In this document: positions 36,504 to 45,741 of the stretch, piece after piece | How positions within the stretch are numbered: position 1 is the stretch's first letter | How the letters are laid out: each line of letters opens with the position of its first letter | Assembly: GCF_000336775.1 (NCBI RefSeq) | Contig: NZ_AOLJ01000005.1 | Span: 86,153-150,152 of the forward strand | Direction of reading: 5' to 3' | Source: Haloferax gibbonsii ATCC 33959 | Lineage (GTDB): Archaea; Halobacteriota; Halobacteria; Halobacteriales; Haloferacaceae | DNA: 64,000 nt | Notes under the pieces: model-generated | Seen by the model: the letters and a program-made list of their open reading frames with translations, nothing else | Databases searched by the model: none | What the model was told of the DNA's origin: nothing | Translations under genes and position numbers: made by a program

Positions 36504-37709
36504 TTACTCGATGGCGAAGTGTTCGAGCGCCTCGCGGTTCAGTTGGGTGCTGACACCGGGTTCGTCAGGGAGCGGAATCGACCCGTTTTCGGGCGACGGC
36601 GGGTTCTGGAAGATGGCGTCGGCGTAGGTCGACTCGCGTTTCTCCTGGCGCTCCTCGAACCACTCGGGGGTCGGGAAGTACTCCGCCATCGGCATGTTCG
36701 TGTGCCCGGCGATGGCGTGAAGCGTCGGGTTCGTGCCGGCGTGCGGGATGACGGGCACGTCGTGGACTTCGGCCATGTCGGCGACTTTCTGCAGCTCCGT
36801 GATACCGCCGACGCGACCCACGTCGGGCTGGAGGATGTCGACCGCGCCCTCCTCGAGGAGGTCCTCGTGGCCCCAGCGGGTGAACTCGTGTTCGCCGCCC
36901 GAAATCGGCATCGGCGCGGCCTCGCGGACCTCGGCGTAGCCGGAGATGTCGTCGGCGATGACCGGCTCCTCGACCCACGCCATGTCGTACTTGCCGAGGC
37001 GCTGGGTCATCTCCTTGGCGTACTTGACCGACCAGCCCATGTAGGCGTCGCCCGCGATTTCGATTTCGTCGCCGACGGCGTCGCGGACCGTCGCGACGAT
37101 TTCCTCGTTCTTCTTCATGCCCGCGCGGCCGTCCTCGGGGCCGTGGAGGAAGCGGAGCTTCATCGCGTCGAAGCCCTCCTCGACGTACTGGATGGCCTCG
37201 CGCTCGAGTTTCTCCATGTCGACGGGGTGGAGGTTCGACGCGTAGGCGGGAATCTCGTCTTTAGTGGGGCCGCCGAGCAGTTCGTACACCGGCTTGCCGG
37301 CGTCCTTCCCGGCGATGTCCCACAGCGCCTGGTCGACCGCGCTGATGGCCATGACGGCGACGCCCTTCCGACCGAACGGGAGCGTGGCGCGGTACATCTG
37401 TTCCCAGAGCAGTTCGCGCTGCATCGGGTCCTCGCCGACGACGATTTTCGAGAGCGTCTCCTCGACGACGGTGGCGATGGCACCGGTTCCCCAGTTGCCG
37501 ACGCCGACGCCGGTGATGCCCGCGTCCGTCTCGACCTCGACGACCACGTCGCCCACGGGGCCCATCCACTTGCGGCGGGCCTGCGGGTTCTCGCCGTCGA
37601 CGTTGCGGTACTCGTCGTACTTCGACATGATGGTGACGAGCGGGAATTCGATGAACTCGCCCCACGACTCGTTACTGATTTTCGTCGCTGAGATGTCTGT
37701 AATCTCCAT
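36504..37709 (-). CDS. Enolase-superfamily dehydratase, probable L-rhamnonate dehydratase
   Basis: 401 residues. Mandelate-racemase subgroup: predicted metal ligands Asp221, Glu247 and Glu273, catalytic His323 (IPHAG) paired with Asp296, and a MKLRFLHGPEDG stretch (Lys184) in place of a plain KxK. The blocks PLVTIMSKYDEY, GPEDGRAGMKK, DILQPDVGRVGG and NMPMAEYFPTPEW resemble bacterial L-rhamnonate dehydratase as I recall it. It would convert L-rhamnonate to 2-keto-3-deoxy-L-rhamnonate. Operon with the LLM enzyme downstream. Confidence 0.85.
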   Translation of the reverse strand: MEITDISATKISNESWGEFIEFPLVTIMSKYDEYRNVDGENPQARRKWMGPVGDVVVEVETDAGITGVGVGNWGTGAIATVVEETLSKIVVGEDPMQRELLWEQMYRATLPFGRKGVAVMAISAVDQALWDIAGKDAGKPVYELLGGPTKDEIPAYASNLHPVDMEKLEREAIQYVEEGFDAMKLRFLHGPEDGRAGMKKNEEIVATVRDAVGDEIEIAGDAYMGWSVKYAKEMTQRLGKYDMAWVEEPVIADDISGYAEVREAAPMPISGGEHEFTRWGHEDLLEEGAVDILQPDVGRVGGITELQKVADMAEVHDVPVIPHAGTNPTLHAIAGHTNMPMAEYFPTPEWFEERQEKRESTYADAIFQNPPSPENGSIPLPDEPGVSTQLNREALEHFAIE

Positions 37710-37894
37710 GATTTGTTTGGTACGACCTCACATCCAATCGGCACGGGTAAAATAGTTTCTGTCGTTGGGCGACCTGTGGCCCGGAGAGGTCGCTGGTTCG
37801 TCGGTCGGTCGGCCCGCCGTCAGTCGGTCAGAGACTCGAATCAGTCGGTGACGCGGCGGCGCCGCCTCGGTGGGGTGCCTGTTGTCGTGTCGCT

Positions 37895-38929
37895 TCAGCC
37901 GTCGAACTGGAAGACCGGCTTGCAGGTCTCCGAGTCGAGGAACGCCTCGAACGCCTCGGCCGGGTCGTCGACGCTGTAGGAGGTGTCGAGAATCTTGTCG
38001 ACCGCGATTTCGCCGCGCTCCATCAGGCGAAGCGCCTGCTCGAAGTTGGTCCACGTCGAGCCGTAGGAGGTGTTGATGTCGACTTCGCCGCGCACGGTCG
38101 ACGTGAGGCTGAGTTCGCTCGGGGAGTTCGGGATGCCGACGACGACGATTTGGCCGCCCTTGCGGACCACGTCGTTCCCGGAGACGACGCCGCTGTGGTG
38201 GCCCGTCGCGTCGAAGACCACGTCGAAACCGATGCCGTCGGTCTGGCTCTCGACCCGCTCGTCGAGGCCGTCTTCCTCCTGGAGGTTCACCGTGTCGATA
38301 CCGAGGTCTTCGAGCAGCGGGAGGCGATACGCCGCGTCCTGTCCGAGCCCGGAGACGACGACGTTCGCGCCGAGGGAGTCGGCGACGGCGGCGACGAGCA
38401 TGCCGATGGGGCCCGGCCCCTCGACGAGGACGTTGTCGCCGGGGGTCGTCACCGACTGGTCGAGGACCGCGCGCGTGGCGATGCTCGTCGGCTCGGTGAT
38501 GGCGGCGTGCCGGAGGGGAACGCCCTCGGGCACCGCGTGGACGTGCTCGGGCGCGACGGTGACGTACTCCGTGTACGCGCCGTCGCGGTGCATGCCCGTG
38601 ATGGAGAAGTTCTGGCAGACGTTGGGCTGGCCGTTCTGACACTGGAAGCAGTGACCGCAGTCGTGAATCGGCTCCTCGACGACCTTGTCGCCGACCTCGA
38701 ACGTCTCGACGTTCCCGCCGACCTCGGCGACCGTCCCGGAGTACTCGTGGCCCATGATACGCGGGATGGGAATCCACTCGTAGCCGCCGTCGTACTTGTA
38801 GGCGTGGGCGTCGCTGCCGCAGAGGCCCGCCGTGTGGACCTTGATGAGCAGTTCGTCTGCACTGGGGGTGGGGACCTCTCGCTCCTGTGTCTCTACCGAG
38901 CGCGGCCCGGTCTGAATAATGGCTTTCAT
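37895..38929 (-). CDS. Zinc-dependent medium-chain alcohol dehydrogenase, candidate L-rhamnose/L-fucose dehydrogenase
   Basis: 344 residues from the ATG at 38929 (MKAIIQTGPRSVETQ). Catalytic zinc site in GLCGSDAH and GHEYSGTV; structural-zinc-type region DCGHCFQCQNGQPNVCQ; nucleotide fold VLVEGPGPIGMLVAAVA. In the cluster it is the best candidate for the first oxidation, sugar to lactone, although known rhamnose dehydrogenases are often SDRs. It could also act on another sugar or polyol. The frame upstream to 39094 is not dehydrogenase-like. Confidence 0.82.
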   Translation of the reverse strand: MKAIIQTGPRSVETQEREVPTPSADELLIKVHTAGLCGSDAHAYKYDGGYEWIPIPRIMGHEYSGTVAEVGGNVETFEVGDKVVEEPIHDCGHCFQCQNGQPNVCQNFSITGMHRDGAYTEYVTVAPEHVHAVPEGVPLRHAAITEPTSIATRAVLDQSVTTPGDNVLVEGPGPIGMLVAAVADSLGANVVVSGLGQDAAYRLPLLEDLGIDTVNLQEEDGLDERVESQTDGIGFDVVFDATGHHSGVVSGNDVVRKGGQIVVVGIPNSPSELSLTSTVRGEVDINTSYGSTWTNFEQALRLMERGEIAVDKILDTSYSVDDPAEAFEAFLDSETCKPVFQFDG

Positions 38930-39112
38930 AGTTGCGAATAACCGTGTGGGTTCGTCTCGTTTACACCATGTGAACACACCGATTAATATGTTTGGGTGCG
39001 GGCGGAGAATTTCGGTGATAGCGCGGCTGAAGCCGCGGCTACACGGGGCGAGCTGTCGGCTATATCCGGCGACACGCCCCGCGTCCGCCAGCACGAACCA
39101 TAAGACGGCGGC

Positions 39113-39982
39113 TCACCCGAGGTCGACGTGCCGCCGGAACGACTTCCCGGTCAGCCACGACCGGTCGGCCTCCGACAGCGAGTCGACCTGCTTGAGCCAG
39201 TTGCACGCCTCGGCGTAGCTGGCGACGTCGCTGACGTTGGGGTAGTCCGAGCCCCAGACGACCCGCTCGCGCCCGAAGGTGTCGAGGAGCCACCGGACGT
39301 GGTCGTGCATGTCGACGTAGGGGAACGCCGAGTCCGACATGTGGACGATTTCCGAGACCTTCACCGCGACCGAGTCGTGTTCCGCGAGGTCGGCGAACCG
39401 GCTGAACGTGCCCTCGTCGGTGGGCGTCTCGGGGCCGGCGTGAGCGAAGTGGTCGAACAGGTAGGTGAGTTCGGGATACGCCTCGACGAGGTCGAGCGCC
39501 TGGTCGAGTTGGCCGTGGTCGCAGAGAATCTGGACGGCGGCGTCGTGTTCGACCGCGGCCTCCCAGAAGGCGGTCTCCTCGATGCTCTCTCGGAGCCACG
39601 TCACGCTCGGGTCGAACGTCTCCCACATCCGGTCGTACGGGCAGGCAGCGCCGAGTCGGAAGCCGAGGACGCCGTCGGTCTCCATGCAGCGGTCGAGGCG
39701 CTCGACGGCGTCGTCGGCGAACGGGTCGAGCATCACGATGCCGTGGAGCCGGTCGTACTTGGCGGCGACCCGTCGGGTGTACCAGTTGTCCGTCCAGTCG
39801 CAGATCGGGTAGCCCACGACGACCGCCTCGTCCACGCCGTTTCGGTCCATGTCGGCGAGCAGGCGCTCGGCGGTGTAGACGGTGTGCACGTCGAAGCTGT
39901 CCACGAGGTCCAAGATGGGGCCGTTGGTCCACGGATGCTCCGGGCTCGCGGCTCCCCACGCGTGGGTGTGGGTATCTATCAT
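39113..39982 (-). CDS. Amidohydrolase-2 family protein, probable L-rhamnono-lactonase
   Basis: 289 residues. N-terminal metal motif IDTHTHAWG, later FDHFAHAG and VWGSDYPN, typical of the amidohydrolase-2/COG3618-type lactonases. It would open L-rhamnono-1,4-lactone to L-rhamnonate. The same family includes D-galactarolactone isomerase, which would instead fit the uronate pathway encoded near 49 kb. Divergent from the rhamnose mutarotase gene across only 79 bases, favouring the rhamnose role. A TATA-like GATTTAGT lies about 29 bases upstream. Confidence 0.8.
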   Translation of the reverse strand: MIDTHTHAWGAASPEHPWTNGPILDLVDSFDVHTVYTAERLLADMDRNGVDEAVVVGYPICDWTDNWYTRRVAAKYDRLHGIVMLDPFADDAVERLDRCMETDGVLGFRLGAACPYDRMWETFDPSVTWLRESIEETAFWEAAVEHDAAVQILCDHGQLDQALDLVEAYPELTYLFDHFAHAGPETPTDEGTFSRFADLAEHDSVAVKVSEIVHMSDSAFPYVDMHDHVRWLLDTFGRERVVWGSDYPNVSDVASYAEACNWLKQVDSLSEADRSWLTGKSFRRHVDLG

Positions 39983-40061
39983 TACAGTCGATGACGGGCG
40001 ACCACGTACTAAATCTTACCCGCCGAAGAGCTAAGACGGGTGCCGTCGAATCGGGGGTCGT

Positions 40062-40364
40062 ATGGCGCGAATCGCGTTCCACCTTGAGATAAAGGACGGC
40101 AAGCGAGAGGAGTACCGAACGAAACACGAGAACGTCCCCGAGGCGCTCGAATCCGCCTACCTGGACTCCGACGCCGGGCTACAGACCTACAGCGTCTTCG
40201 AGAAGGACGGCCACGTCTTCGGCTTCATGGAAGTCGACGACCCGGAGGCCATCCAAGAGGTGATGGACAACAGCGAGGCGCAAGCCGACTGGGCGGAGCT
40301 CATGAGCGGCATCACCGTCGAGACCGACGACAGTTGGATGGACGAAGTCTATCGGATGATCTGA
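40062..40364 (+). CDS. rhaM: L-rhamnose mutarotase
   Basis: 100 residues, the usual size of RhaM (DUF718). MARIAFHLEIKDGKREEYRT then KHENVPEALE aligns by eye with bacterial RhaM, including His22, the known catalytic histidine, and the later FGFMEVDD and DWAELM blocks. It interconverts alpha- and beta-L-rhamnopyranose. This is the most rhamnose-specific protein in the window and anchors the interpretation of the cluster. Divergent from the lactonase gene. Confidence 0.85.
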   Translation: MARIAFHLEIKDGKREEYRTKHENVPEALESAYLDSDAGLQTYSVFEKDGHVFGFMEVDDPEAIQEVMDNSEAQADWAELMSGITVETDDSWMDEVYRMI

Positions 40365-40905
40365 CGCTCGAAGGGGACAGTTGTCCGGCCATGGCGGAGC
40401 GTCCGCCATCAGCGATGAATTTCTCACCGGGAACAGTACTGGACGAATTACCCCAAAGTCGCATTTACCGCGGAGTAGCGGCGCACAAATAGCCGTTTCC
40501 CGGGATAACCGTTCGCTCCGGTCCTTCCGGATACGTATCCGCCACTGGCGGAAAATCGGCGCGGCTCGAATCGACCGTGGAGCGTCACCCGCTAACCGAG
40601 TGGTACGACGGCTCGATGTACGCGATTGCCGTCCAAACGGGTTGTACGCCCCTAATCATTACTACCATAGAATTGTAATTTGGTATTGTTTCTACGCGGA
40701 GTGACGCGGATATATCCCGAAGCGCAGATTCGACCGGCCGGACGAGAAGACCAACGCGGGAGAGAGCAATGGAAAACGCGATACTTCACTATGTGGGCCT
40801 CTATCCGCAATATACGCCCGGTTCAGTTCGAGAACCGGTGTCAAGAAACCATCCGGCCATACCGGAAGTCATTCCGGCGTGAGCGACTGACCGACCGACC
40901 GCGCC
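40365..40905. other. Gap between convergent mutarotase and Gfo/Idh genes
   Basis: 541 bases, unusually long for a convergent gap. Frames present give Arg/Ser-rich translations. An AT-rich patch at 40655-40695 (TAATTTGGTATTG) resembles a promoter but leads nowhere. A CCGGAA/TTCCGG-type inverted repeat lies near 40860-40878. No gene supported. Confidence 0.4.
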
Positions 40906-42003
40906 TCACCACGACGTGATTGGGACCTCCCGGAGCGGCCCTGGAAGCGGGATATCGACCGTCGAATCGGTGTAGTGCGAGAGGTAGAACCCGACGATGA
41001 TTTCGAGCGAGCGGGTCGCCGCGACGCCGGGCGAGTAGTTCTCCGCCGTCCCGTCGAGGAGGTCCTGCACGTGGGCCGCCGCGTTGGCGAACGACCCCTT
41101 GTAGTCCGATTCCCACGTCCACGCGCCCTCGATGCCGGGGAGCGGTCGCTCGACGTGTTCGCCGTCTTCGAGCGACCAGTAGCGCCACTCGCCGTCGTCG
41201 TTGTTCATGTAGAGCTTGCCCTCGGTGCCGATGAAGCTCAGCGTCATCGACGAGATATCGCGCGGAATCGTGCAGTCTACCGTGACGAACGTGCCGTCGT
41301 CCATGACGACGTGTCCGCCGCCGCCGGCGTCGACGACCGACTCCGTGGCGTCCAGCGCGTCGAGCGCCTCGTTCTCGCCGGTGATGTGGCCGCTCACCCG
41401 CGACGCCCGCGCGTCGAGGAGGTAGACGAGCGTGTCGAGGACGTGCGTGGAGTTCCGCATGAGTTCCATGCGGTACTGCGCGCTCACGGACTTCACCTCG
41501 CCGAGGATGCCCTCCTCGCGGACGAGGTCGCGGAGTCGGCGAAGCTTGTCCGTGAACCGGAAGGAGTGGTTGATGACGAGTTCCGTGTCGGCCTCCTCGC
41601 AGACGGCGACCATCTCCTCGGCGTCGCTGACGGACGACGCGATGGGCTTCTCGCACCAGATGACCGAGGGGTCGGCCGCGGAGCGCGCGGCGTCGACGAC
41701 GTGGTCGCGGTGGAGGAACGACGGCGTGCAGACCGACACGGCGTCGAGGTCCTCGGCCTCGAGCATCGCCTCGTGGCCGACGTACCGGCGGTCCGCGGGG
41801 ATGTCCCACGCCTCGCCGAAGGTGTCCAGTTTCGCCTCGTCCACGTCGGCGACGGCGACGAGTTCGATGTCGTCGGTCGCGGCGTACCCGCCCGCGTGGC
41901 TCGCGTCGATTTTCTCTCTGCCGATGGCCTCCTCGTCGTGCATGCCGAGGATGCCCATCCCTGCGATGCCGCCCGTGCCGATGATGCCTGCGTGGTAGGT
42001 CAT
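40906..42003 (-). CDS. Gfo/Idh/MocA-family oxidoreductase
   Basis: 365 residues. N-terminal Rossmann fold GIIGTGGIAGMGILGM, the DVDEAKL turn, and the EKPIASSVSDAEEMV block with the family lysine. The C-terminal beta-sheet domain contains SFIGTEGKLYMNNDDGEW. Such enzymes oxidise, reduce or hydrolyse sugars and sugar acids using tightly or loosely bound NAD(P). It sits between the rhamnose genes and the GH105 gene in the same orientation as the latter, so a sugar released by GH105 or GH28 is a plausible substrate (inference). Confidence 0.88.
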   Translation of the reverse strand: MTYHAGIIGTGGIAGMGILGMHDEEAIGREKIDASHAGGYAATDDIELVAVADVDEAKLDTFGEAWDIPADRRYVGHEAMLEAEDLDAVSVCTPSFLHRDHVVDAARSAADPSVIWCEKPIASSVSDAEEMVAVCEEADTELVINHSFRFTDKLRRLRDLVREEGILGEVKSVSAQYRMELMRNSTHVLDTLVYLLDARASRVSGHITGENEALDALDATESVVDAGGGGHVVMDDGTFVTVDCTIPRDISSMTLSFIGTEGKLYMNNDDGEWRYWSLEDGEHVERPLPGIEGAWTWESDYKGSFANAAAHVQDLLDGTAENYSPGVAATRSLEIIVGFYLSHYTDSTVDIPLPGPLREVPITSW

Positions 42004-42105
42004 GGTGTCTTCTGTCGCTCGCGTTCGTTCGTCAATGTTCGCCGGAGCGCATAACTGTGGTGCCGGCTCCGAAAGCGCCGAGAAGGATACCGGGGGTCGA
42101 GAGGT

Positions 42106-43173
42106 TCAGTCGAGCGCGGCCGCGGCCATGAGGAACCAGCCCTGCCCGTAAGGCGTGTCCGTCAGGGGTGCTTCGGGACCGCCCGGCGGCCCTGCGACGC
42201 GGTTGACCGCGCCCGCTTCGCCGACGACGCGGGAGACGGCCGCAAGCCCGTCTTCGGCGGGTTGGCGGTAGGTCTCCTCGTCGAGGATGCCGAGGTCGAT
42301 GCCGCGGGCGAAGGCGTAGGCGAACATGAGCGTCCCCGACGACTCCAGCGGCGTGTGGGGGTCGTCGACGAGGTTGTGCCAGAAGCCGCTGCCGTCCTGC
42401 AGCGGGAGGAGCGCCTCGCAGTGCGACCGGAACAGGTCGAGGAGGTCGTCGCGCTTCGGGTGGTCCTCGGGGAGCCGTTCGAGCACGTCAGCCGACGCGG
42501 AGGCGGCCCAGCCGTTGCCGCGCGCCCAGAACGCGCCCTGCGGGTAGTGGTTCGGCTGTTCGACCCAGATGTGTCGGAACAGGCCCGTGTGACTGTCGCG
42601 GAGGTGCGCCGCGTGAATCAGAATCTGCTCGACCGCCTCGTCGAAGGCGTCGTCGTCGCCCGCGGCCGCGCCGTAGCGCGCGAGGAACGGGCACATCATG
42701 TAGACGGAGTCGATCCACAGCGACTTGATGCCCGCGAGTTCGGGGTCGTGGTGGGGGATGCCGCCGTCTTCGGTCCGCTCGAAGGAGAGCAGCGATTCGT
42801 AGGCGCGCTCGGCCGCGTCGAGGTAGCGGTCCTCGCCCGTGCGGTCGTAGAAGTCGAGGACGCCGTGGCCGATGGCGGTGCTGTTGTTCGTGTTCATGCA
42901 CTTCTTGACGGTCAGCTCCCAGCTCGCCTCGTACTCGCGGCCGTGGCTGAAGACCTCGATCGGGTAGCTCGGGCCGTAGCTCAACTGCCCGGCGTCGTTC
43001 TGGGTCGCCACCGCGGTGTCGACGAAGTGCTTCGCGCGCTCGACCGACTCGTCTCCGCCCTCGGCGAGCAGGCCGTTGATGGCGACGCCGGTGATCCACG
43101 ATTGACCGTCGATGTCCAACGACCGGAGATACGACGCGGCGCGCTGGACTGGTGTAAGCTCGTCTGCTGGCAT
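42106..43173 (-). CDS. GH105-type unsaturated uronyl hydrolase (YteR/RhiN-like)
   Basis: 355 residues from the ATG at 43173. The (alpha/alpha)6-barrel family pattern includes NNSTAIGHGVLDFYDRTGE, GIKSLWIDSVYMMCPFLARY (Asp155, position of the general acid) and WARGNGW at 216-222. GH105 enzymes remove the 4,5-unsaturated uronic acid left by polysaccharide lyases from rhamnogalacturonan or ulvan oligomers. No signal peptide, so cytoplasmic action on imported oligosaccharides is predicted. Divergent from the IclR gene at 43362. Confidence 0.85.
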   Translation of the reverse strand: MPADELTPVQRAASYLRSLDIDGQSWITGVAINGLLAEGGDESVERAKHFVDTAVATQNDAGQLSYGPSYPIEVFSHGREYEASWELTVKKCMNTNNSTAIGHGVLDFYDRTGEDRYLDAAERAYESLLSFERTEDGGIPHHDPELAGIKSLWIDSVYMMCPFLARYGAAAGDDDAFDEAVEQILIHAAHLRDSHTGLFRHIWVEQPNHYPQGAFWARGNGWAASASADVLERLPEDHPKRDDLLDLFRSHCEALLPLQDGSGFWHNLVDDPHTPLESSGTLMFAYAFARGIDLGILDEETYRQPAEDGLAAVSRVVGEAGAVNRVAGPPGGPEAPLTDTPYGQGWFLMAAAALD

Positions 43174-43186
43174 GGGTACAGTACCC
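43174..43186. promoter_or_regulatory. Palindrome at GH105 start
   Basis: GGGTACAGTACCC, a perfect 6-bp inverted repeat about one base, directly abutting the GH105 start codon (minus strand). If the gene is leaderless, the palindrome covers the transcription start: a candidate operator. Confidence 0.4.
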
Positions 43187-43311
43187 ACACGAATACGTGC
43201 GAGGATGAAAAATGTATCCCATGGCGTCGCGCCACCACCGGACGGCGGCCGTGCGCGCCGGTCGGTCAGCCAGTCCGAAACCGAGAAGCGCTCGTTCGTC
43301 ACAACAGACAC

Positions 43312-43337
43312 GTTCCCCAGGCGGGAACAGATATATA
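43312..43337 (+). promoter_or_regulatory. Inverted-repeat operator plus TATA box of IclR gene
   Basis: GTTCCC-CAGGC-GGGAAC (43312-43328) lies just before ATATATA (43331-43337), which is centred 28 bases before the ATG at 43362. A near-identical inverted repeat occurs at 47896-47912, so this is probably a specific regulator site, perhaps for the IclR protein itself. Confidence 0.6.
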
Positions 43338-43361
43338 CGGCTCGGGTTCGACTGTCACACC

Positions 43362-44135
43362 ATGAGCCCCCAACCGAACAAACGCCCCGGCCGAACAATC
43401 CGCTCGGTCCAGATAGCGTTCAATATCATCGACCTCCTGCAGGAGGAGGCGGGCATCGGGGTGACACGAATCGCCGACGAACTCGGCCACTCGAAGAGCA
43501 CGGTCCACAGCCACCTCCGAACGCTCGAAGAGCGGCGCATCATCGTGCGCGAGGGCGACGGTTACCGCCTCGGCCTGCGCTTCCTCGACGTCGCCTCGCA
43601 CGTCCGCGACCAGATAGGCAACTTCGACATCGTCCAGAAGGAGGTCGACTCGCTGGCCGAGGAGACGGGTGAAATCGTCCAGTTCGGCGTCGAGGAGTAC
43701 GGAATGGTCTCGTACCTCCACAAGGCGCAGGGCGAACACGCCGTCGAGACGCTGTCGCGGGTGGGAACCCAACAGCCGATGTACTCCACGTCGCTCGGCA
43801 AGACGATTCTCGCGTACCTTCCCCCCGAGCGCATCGAGGAGATCGCGGCGGCGATGGAGTACGAGCCCAAGACGGCGAACACCATCACCGGGCCCGAGGA
43901 GCTGTTCGAGGAACTCGAAACCATCCGCGAGCAGGGGTACGGCATCGACGACGAGGAGAACATCAACGGCCTGCGTTGTGTCTCCGCGCCGGTCAAGAAC
44001 GACGAGACAATCCTCGGCGCGATTAGCATCACCGGCCCGTCGAGCCGGTTCACCGAGGACCGCCTGCACGGCGAACTCGCAGACTACGTCCGGAGCGCCG
44101 CGAACGTCATCGAACTGAACACGAAGTTCTCCTGA
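43362..44135 (+). CDS. IclR-family regulator of the polyuronide cluster
   Basis: 257 residues from the ATG at 43362, supported by the TATA box 28 bases upstream. Winged helix (VTRIADELGHSKSTVHSHL, then IIVREGDGYRLGLRFLDVA) and effector domain (PMYSTSLGKTILAYLP, GYGIDDEENINGLRCVSAPV, SITGPSSRF). Divergent from GH105 and convergent with the aldehyde dehydrogenase. The matching inverted repeat near the SGNH hydrolase gene suggests it controls a dispersed regulon here (inference). Confidence 0.9.
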   Translation: MSPQPNKRPGRTIRSVQIAFNIIDLLQEEAGIGVTRIADELGHSKSTVHSHLRTLEERRIIVREGDGYRLGLRFLDVASHVRDQIGNFDIVQKEVDSLAEETGEIVQFGVEEYGMVSYLHKAQGEHAVETLSRVGTQQPMYSTSLGKTILAYLPPERIEEIAAAMEYEPKTANTITGPEELFEELETIREQGYGIDDEENINGLRCVSAPVKNDETILGAISITGPSSRFTEDRLHGELADYVRSAANVIELNTKFS

Positions 44136-44156
44136 GCGCGCGGGGGCCCGCGGCTC
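44134..44156. terminator. GC-rich hairpin between convergent genes
   Basis: Arms CGCGGG/CCCGCG (44139-44144, 44147-44152) extended by GAGC/GCTC across one bulged base, at the abutting 3' ends of the IclR and aldehyde dehydrogenase genes. Confidence 0.45.
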
Positions 44157-45606
44157 AGTAGTTCTCGTAGATGGTCTTCACCGACGAGAAGAAGTCGAGG
44201 CCGGCGTCGCCCTGCTCGCGGTACGTGTTGGTCGAGGAGTCCTTGTAGCCGCCGAAGGGGACGTGGAGTTCGAGACCGGTCGTCTTCTCGTTGATTTTCG
44301 CGACGCCCGCTTCGACCTCGTTGACGAAGCGCTTGCCCTCGCTGAGGTCCTGCGTGACGATGCTGGCCGACAGGCCGTAGTCAACGTCGTTGGCGAGGTC
44401 GAGCGCGTTCTCGAACGAGTCGGCCTCGACGACCGCCAGCACGGGGCCGAAAATCTCCTCTTGGGCGATGCGGGCGTCGTTTCCGACGCCGGAGAACACG
44501 GTCGGCTCGACGAAGTAGCCGTCGTCGTAGTCGTCGCCGGAGAGCCGGCTTCCGCCGGCTTCGAGCGTCGCGCCCTCCGAGGAGCCGATGTCGATGTATT
44601 CGAGCGTCGAGGACAGTTCGTTCTCGGAGACGTGCGGGCCCATGTCGGGGTCGTCGAGCCCGTCGCCGACGACGAGCGACTCGGCGTAGTCGGCGATGGC
44701 CGCGACGAACTCGTCGTACACGTCCTCGTGGACGATGGCGCGCGAGGTGGCCGTACACGACTGGCCGGTCGTGCCGAACGCGCCGACGCCGACGGTCTCG
44801 GCGGCCGCCTCGATGTCCGCGCTGGGCATCACGACGGTCGGGTTCTTGCCGCCCATCTCACACTGGACGCGCTTGAGGTCGACCGCGGCCGTCTCGGCGA
44901 CCATCGTCCCCACGGCGGTGCTGCCGGTGAAGGAGACGCCGTCGATGCGTTCGCTCTCGATGAGCGGACCGCCGACCTCGCTGCCGGAGCCGGTGATGGT
45001 GTTCGCCACGCCGGCCGGGAGTCCCGCGTCGTCGAGGCATTCGAGGACGATGGAGACGACGGCCGGAGCTTCGGACGCCGGCTTGAGGACGACGGTGTTA
45101 CCGGCGGCGAGCGCCGGGGCGAGCTTCCAGACCGGGATGGCGATGGGGTAGTTCCACGGCGTGATGAGCGCGACCGTCCCGAGGGGTTCGTGCTTCGTGT
45201 AGAGGTCCTTTCCGGGGGCGCTTGCGGACTTGACGGTGCCGCCGAAGTCCCGCGCCTTCGCGCCGTAGTAGTGGAAGATGTCGATGGCGCGCTGTACCTC
45301 GCCGCCCGCCTCGGAGCGCGTCTTGCCCTCCTCGCGGACGAGCACCTCGGTCGCCTCTTCCTTGCGCGCTTCGAGGTTGTTGCCGGCCTCGCGGAGAATC
45401 GCGCCGCGGGACGGGCCGGGCGTCGACGCCCACTCGTCCTGTGCGGCGACGGCCGCGTCGAGCGCCGCCTCGACGTCCGCTTCGGAGGACGCCGGGTGGA
45501 CGCTGACGACTTCGCCGGCCGCCGCGGGGTTCGTGACTTCGAACGTCTCTCCCGACTGGGAGTCTGTCCATTCGCCGTCGATGAAGTTACCGTAAGTTCT
45601 CGACAT
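44155..45606 (-). CDS. Aldehyde dehydrogenase, probable 2-oxoglutarate-semialdehyde (or lactaldehyde) dehydrogenase
   Basis: 483 residues from the ATG at 45606. NAD(P) aldehyde dehydrogenase with Asn152 (PWNYP), Glu250 (QCEMGGKN), FTGST at 227-231 and nucleophile Cys284 (TGQSCTATS). Length and motifs fit the 2-oxoglutarate-semialdehyde dehydrogenases of oxidative pentose and uronate pathways. The KdgD-like and uronate dehydrogenase genes at 48-50 kb support that role. Oxidation of lactaldehyde from rhamnose is the main alternative. TATA element about 29 bases upstream. Confidence 0.85.
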   Translation of the reverse strand: MSRTYGNFIDGEWTDSQSGETFEVTNPAAAGEVVSVHPASSEADVEAALDAAVAAQDEWASTPGPSRGAILREAGNNLEARKEEATEVLVREEGKTRSEAGGEVQRAIDIFHYYGAKARDFGGTVKSASAPGKDLYTKHEPLGTVALITPWNYPIAIPVWKLAPALAAGNTVVLKPASEAPAVVSIVLECLDDAGLPAGVANTITGSGSEVGGPLIESERIDGVSFTGSTAVGTMVAETAAVDLKRVQCEMGGKNPTVVMPSADIEAAAETVGVGAFGTTGQSCTATSRAIVHEDVYDEFVAAIADYAESLVVGDGLDDPDMGPHVSENELSSTLEYIDIGSSEGATLEAGGSRLSGDDYDDGYFVEPTVFSGVGNDARIAQEEIFGPVLAVVEADSFENALDLANDVDYGLSASIVTQDLSEGKRFVNEVEAGVAKINEKTTGLELHVPFGGYKDSSTNTYREQGDAGLDFFSSVKTIYENY

Positions 45607-45630
45607 TCGACCTAGCCATGCACACCCATC

Positions 45631-45640
45631 ACTAAGTAAG
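45631..45640 (-). promoter_or_regulatory. TATA box of aldehyde dehydrogenase
   Basis: Minus-strand CTTACTTAGT centred about 29 bases before the start at 45606, consistent with a leaderless transcript. Confidence 0.5.
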
Positions 45641-45741
45641 CTTCTCATGCCGGCGGCGGTGGCCGCCACGCGTTCGTGACCGTCACAAGGCGCGAGAGAA
45701 TCGAATTCGGGCGTTGGGAGAACTGCCGACGAGCCGCCGCC

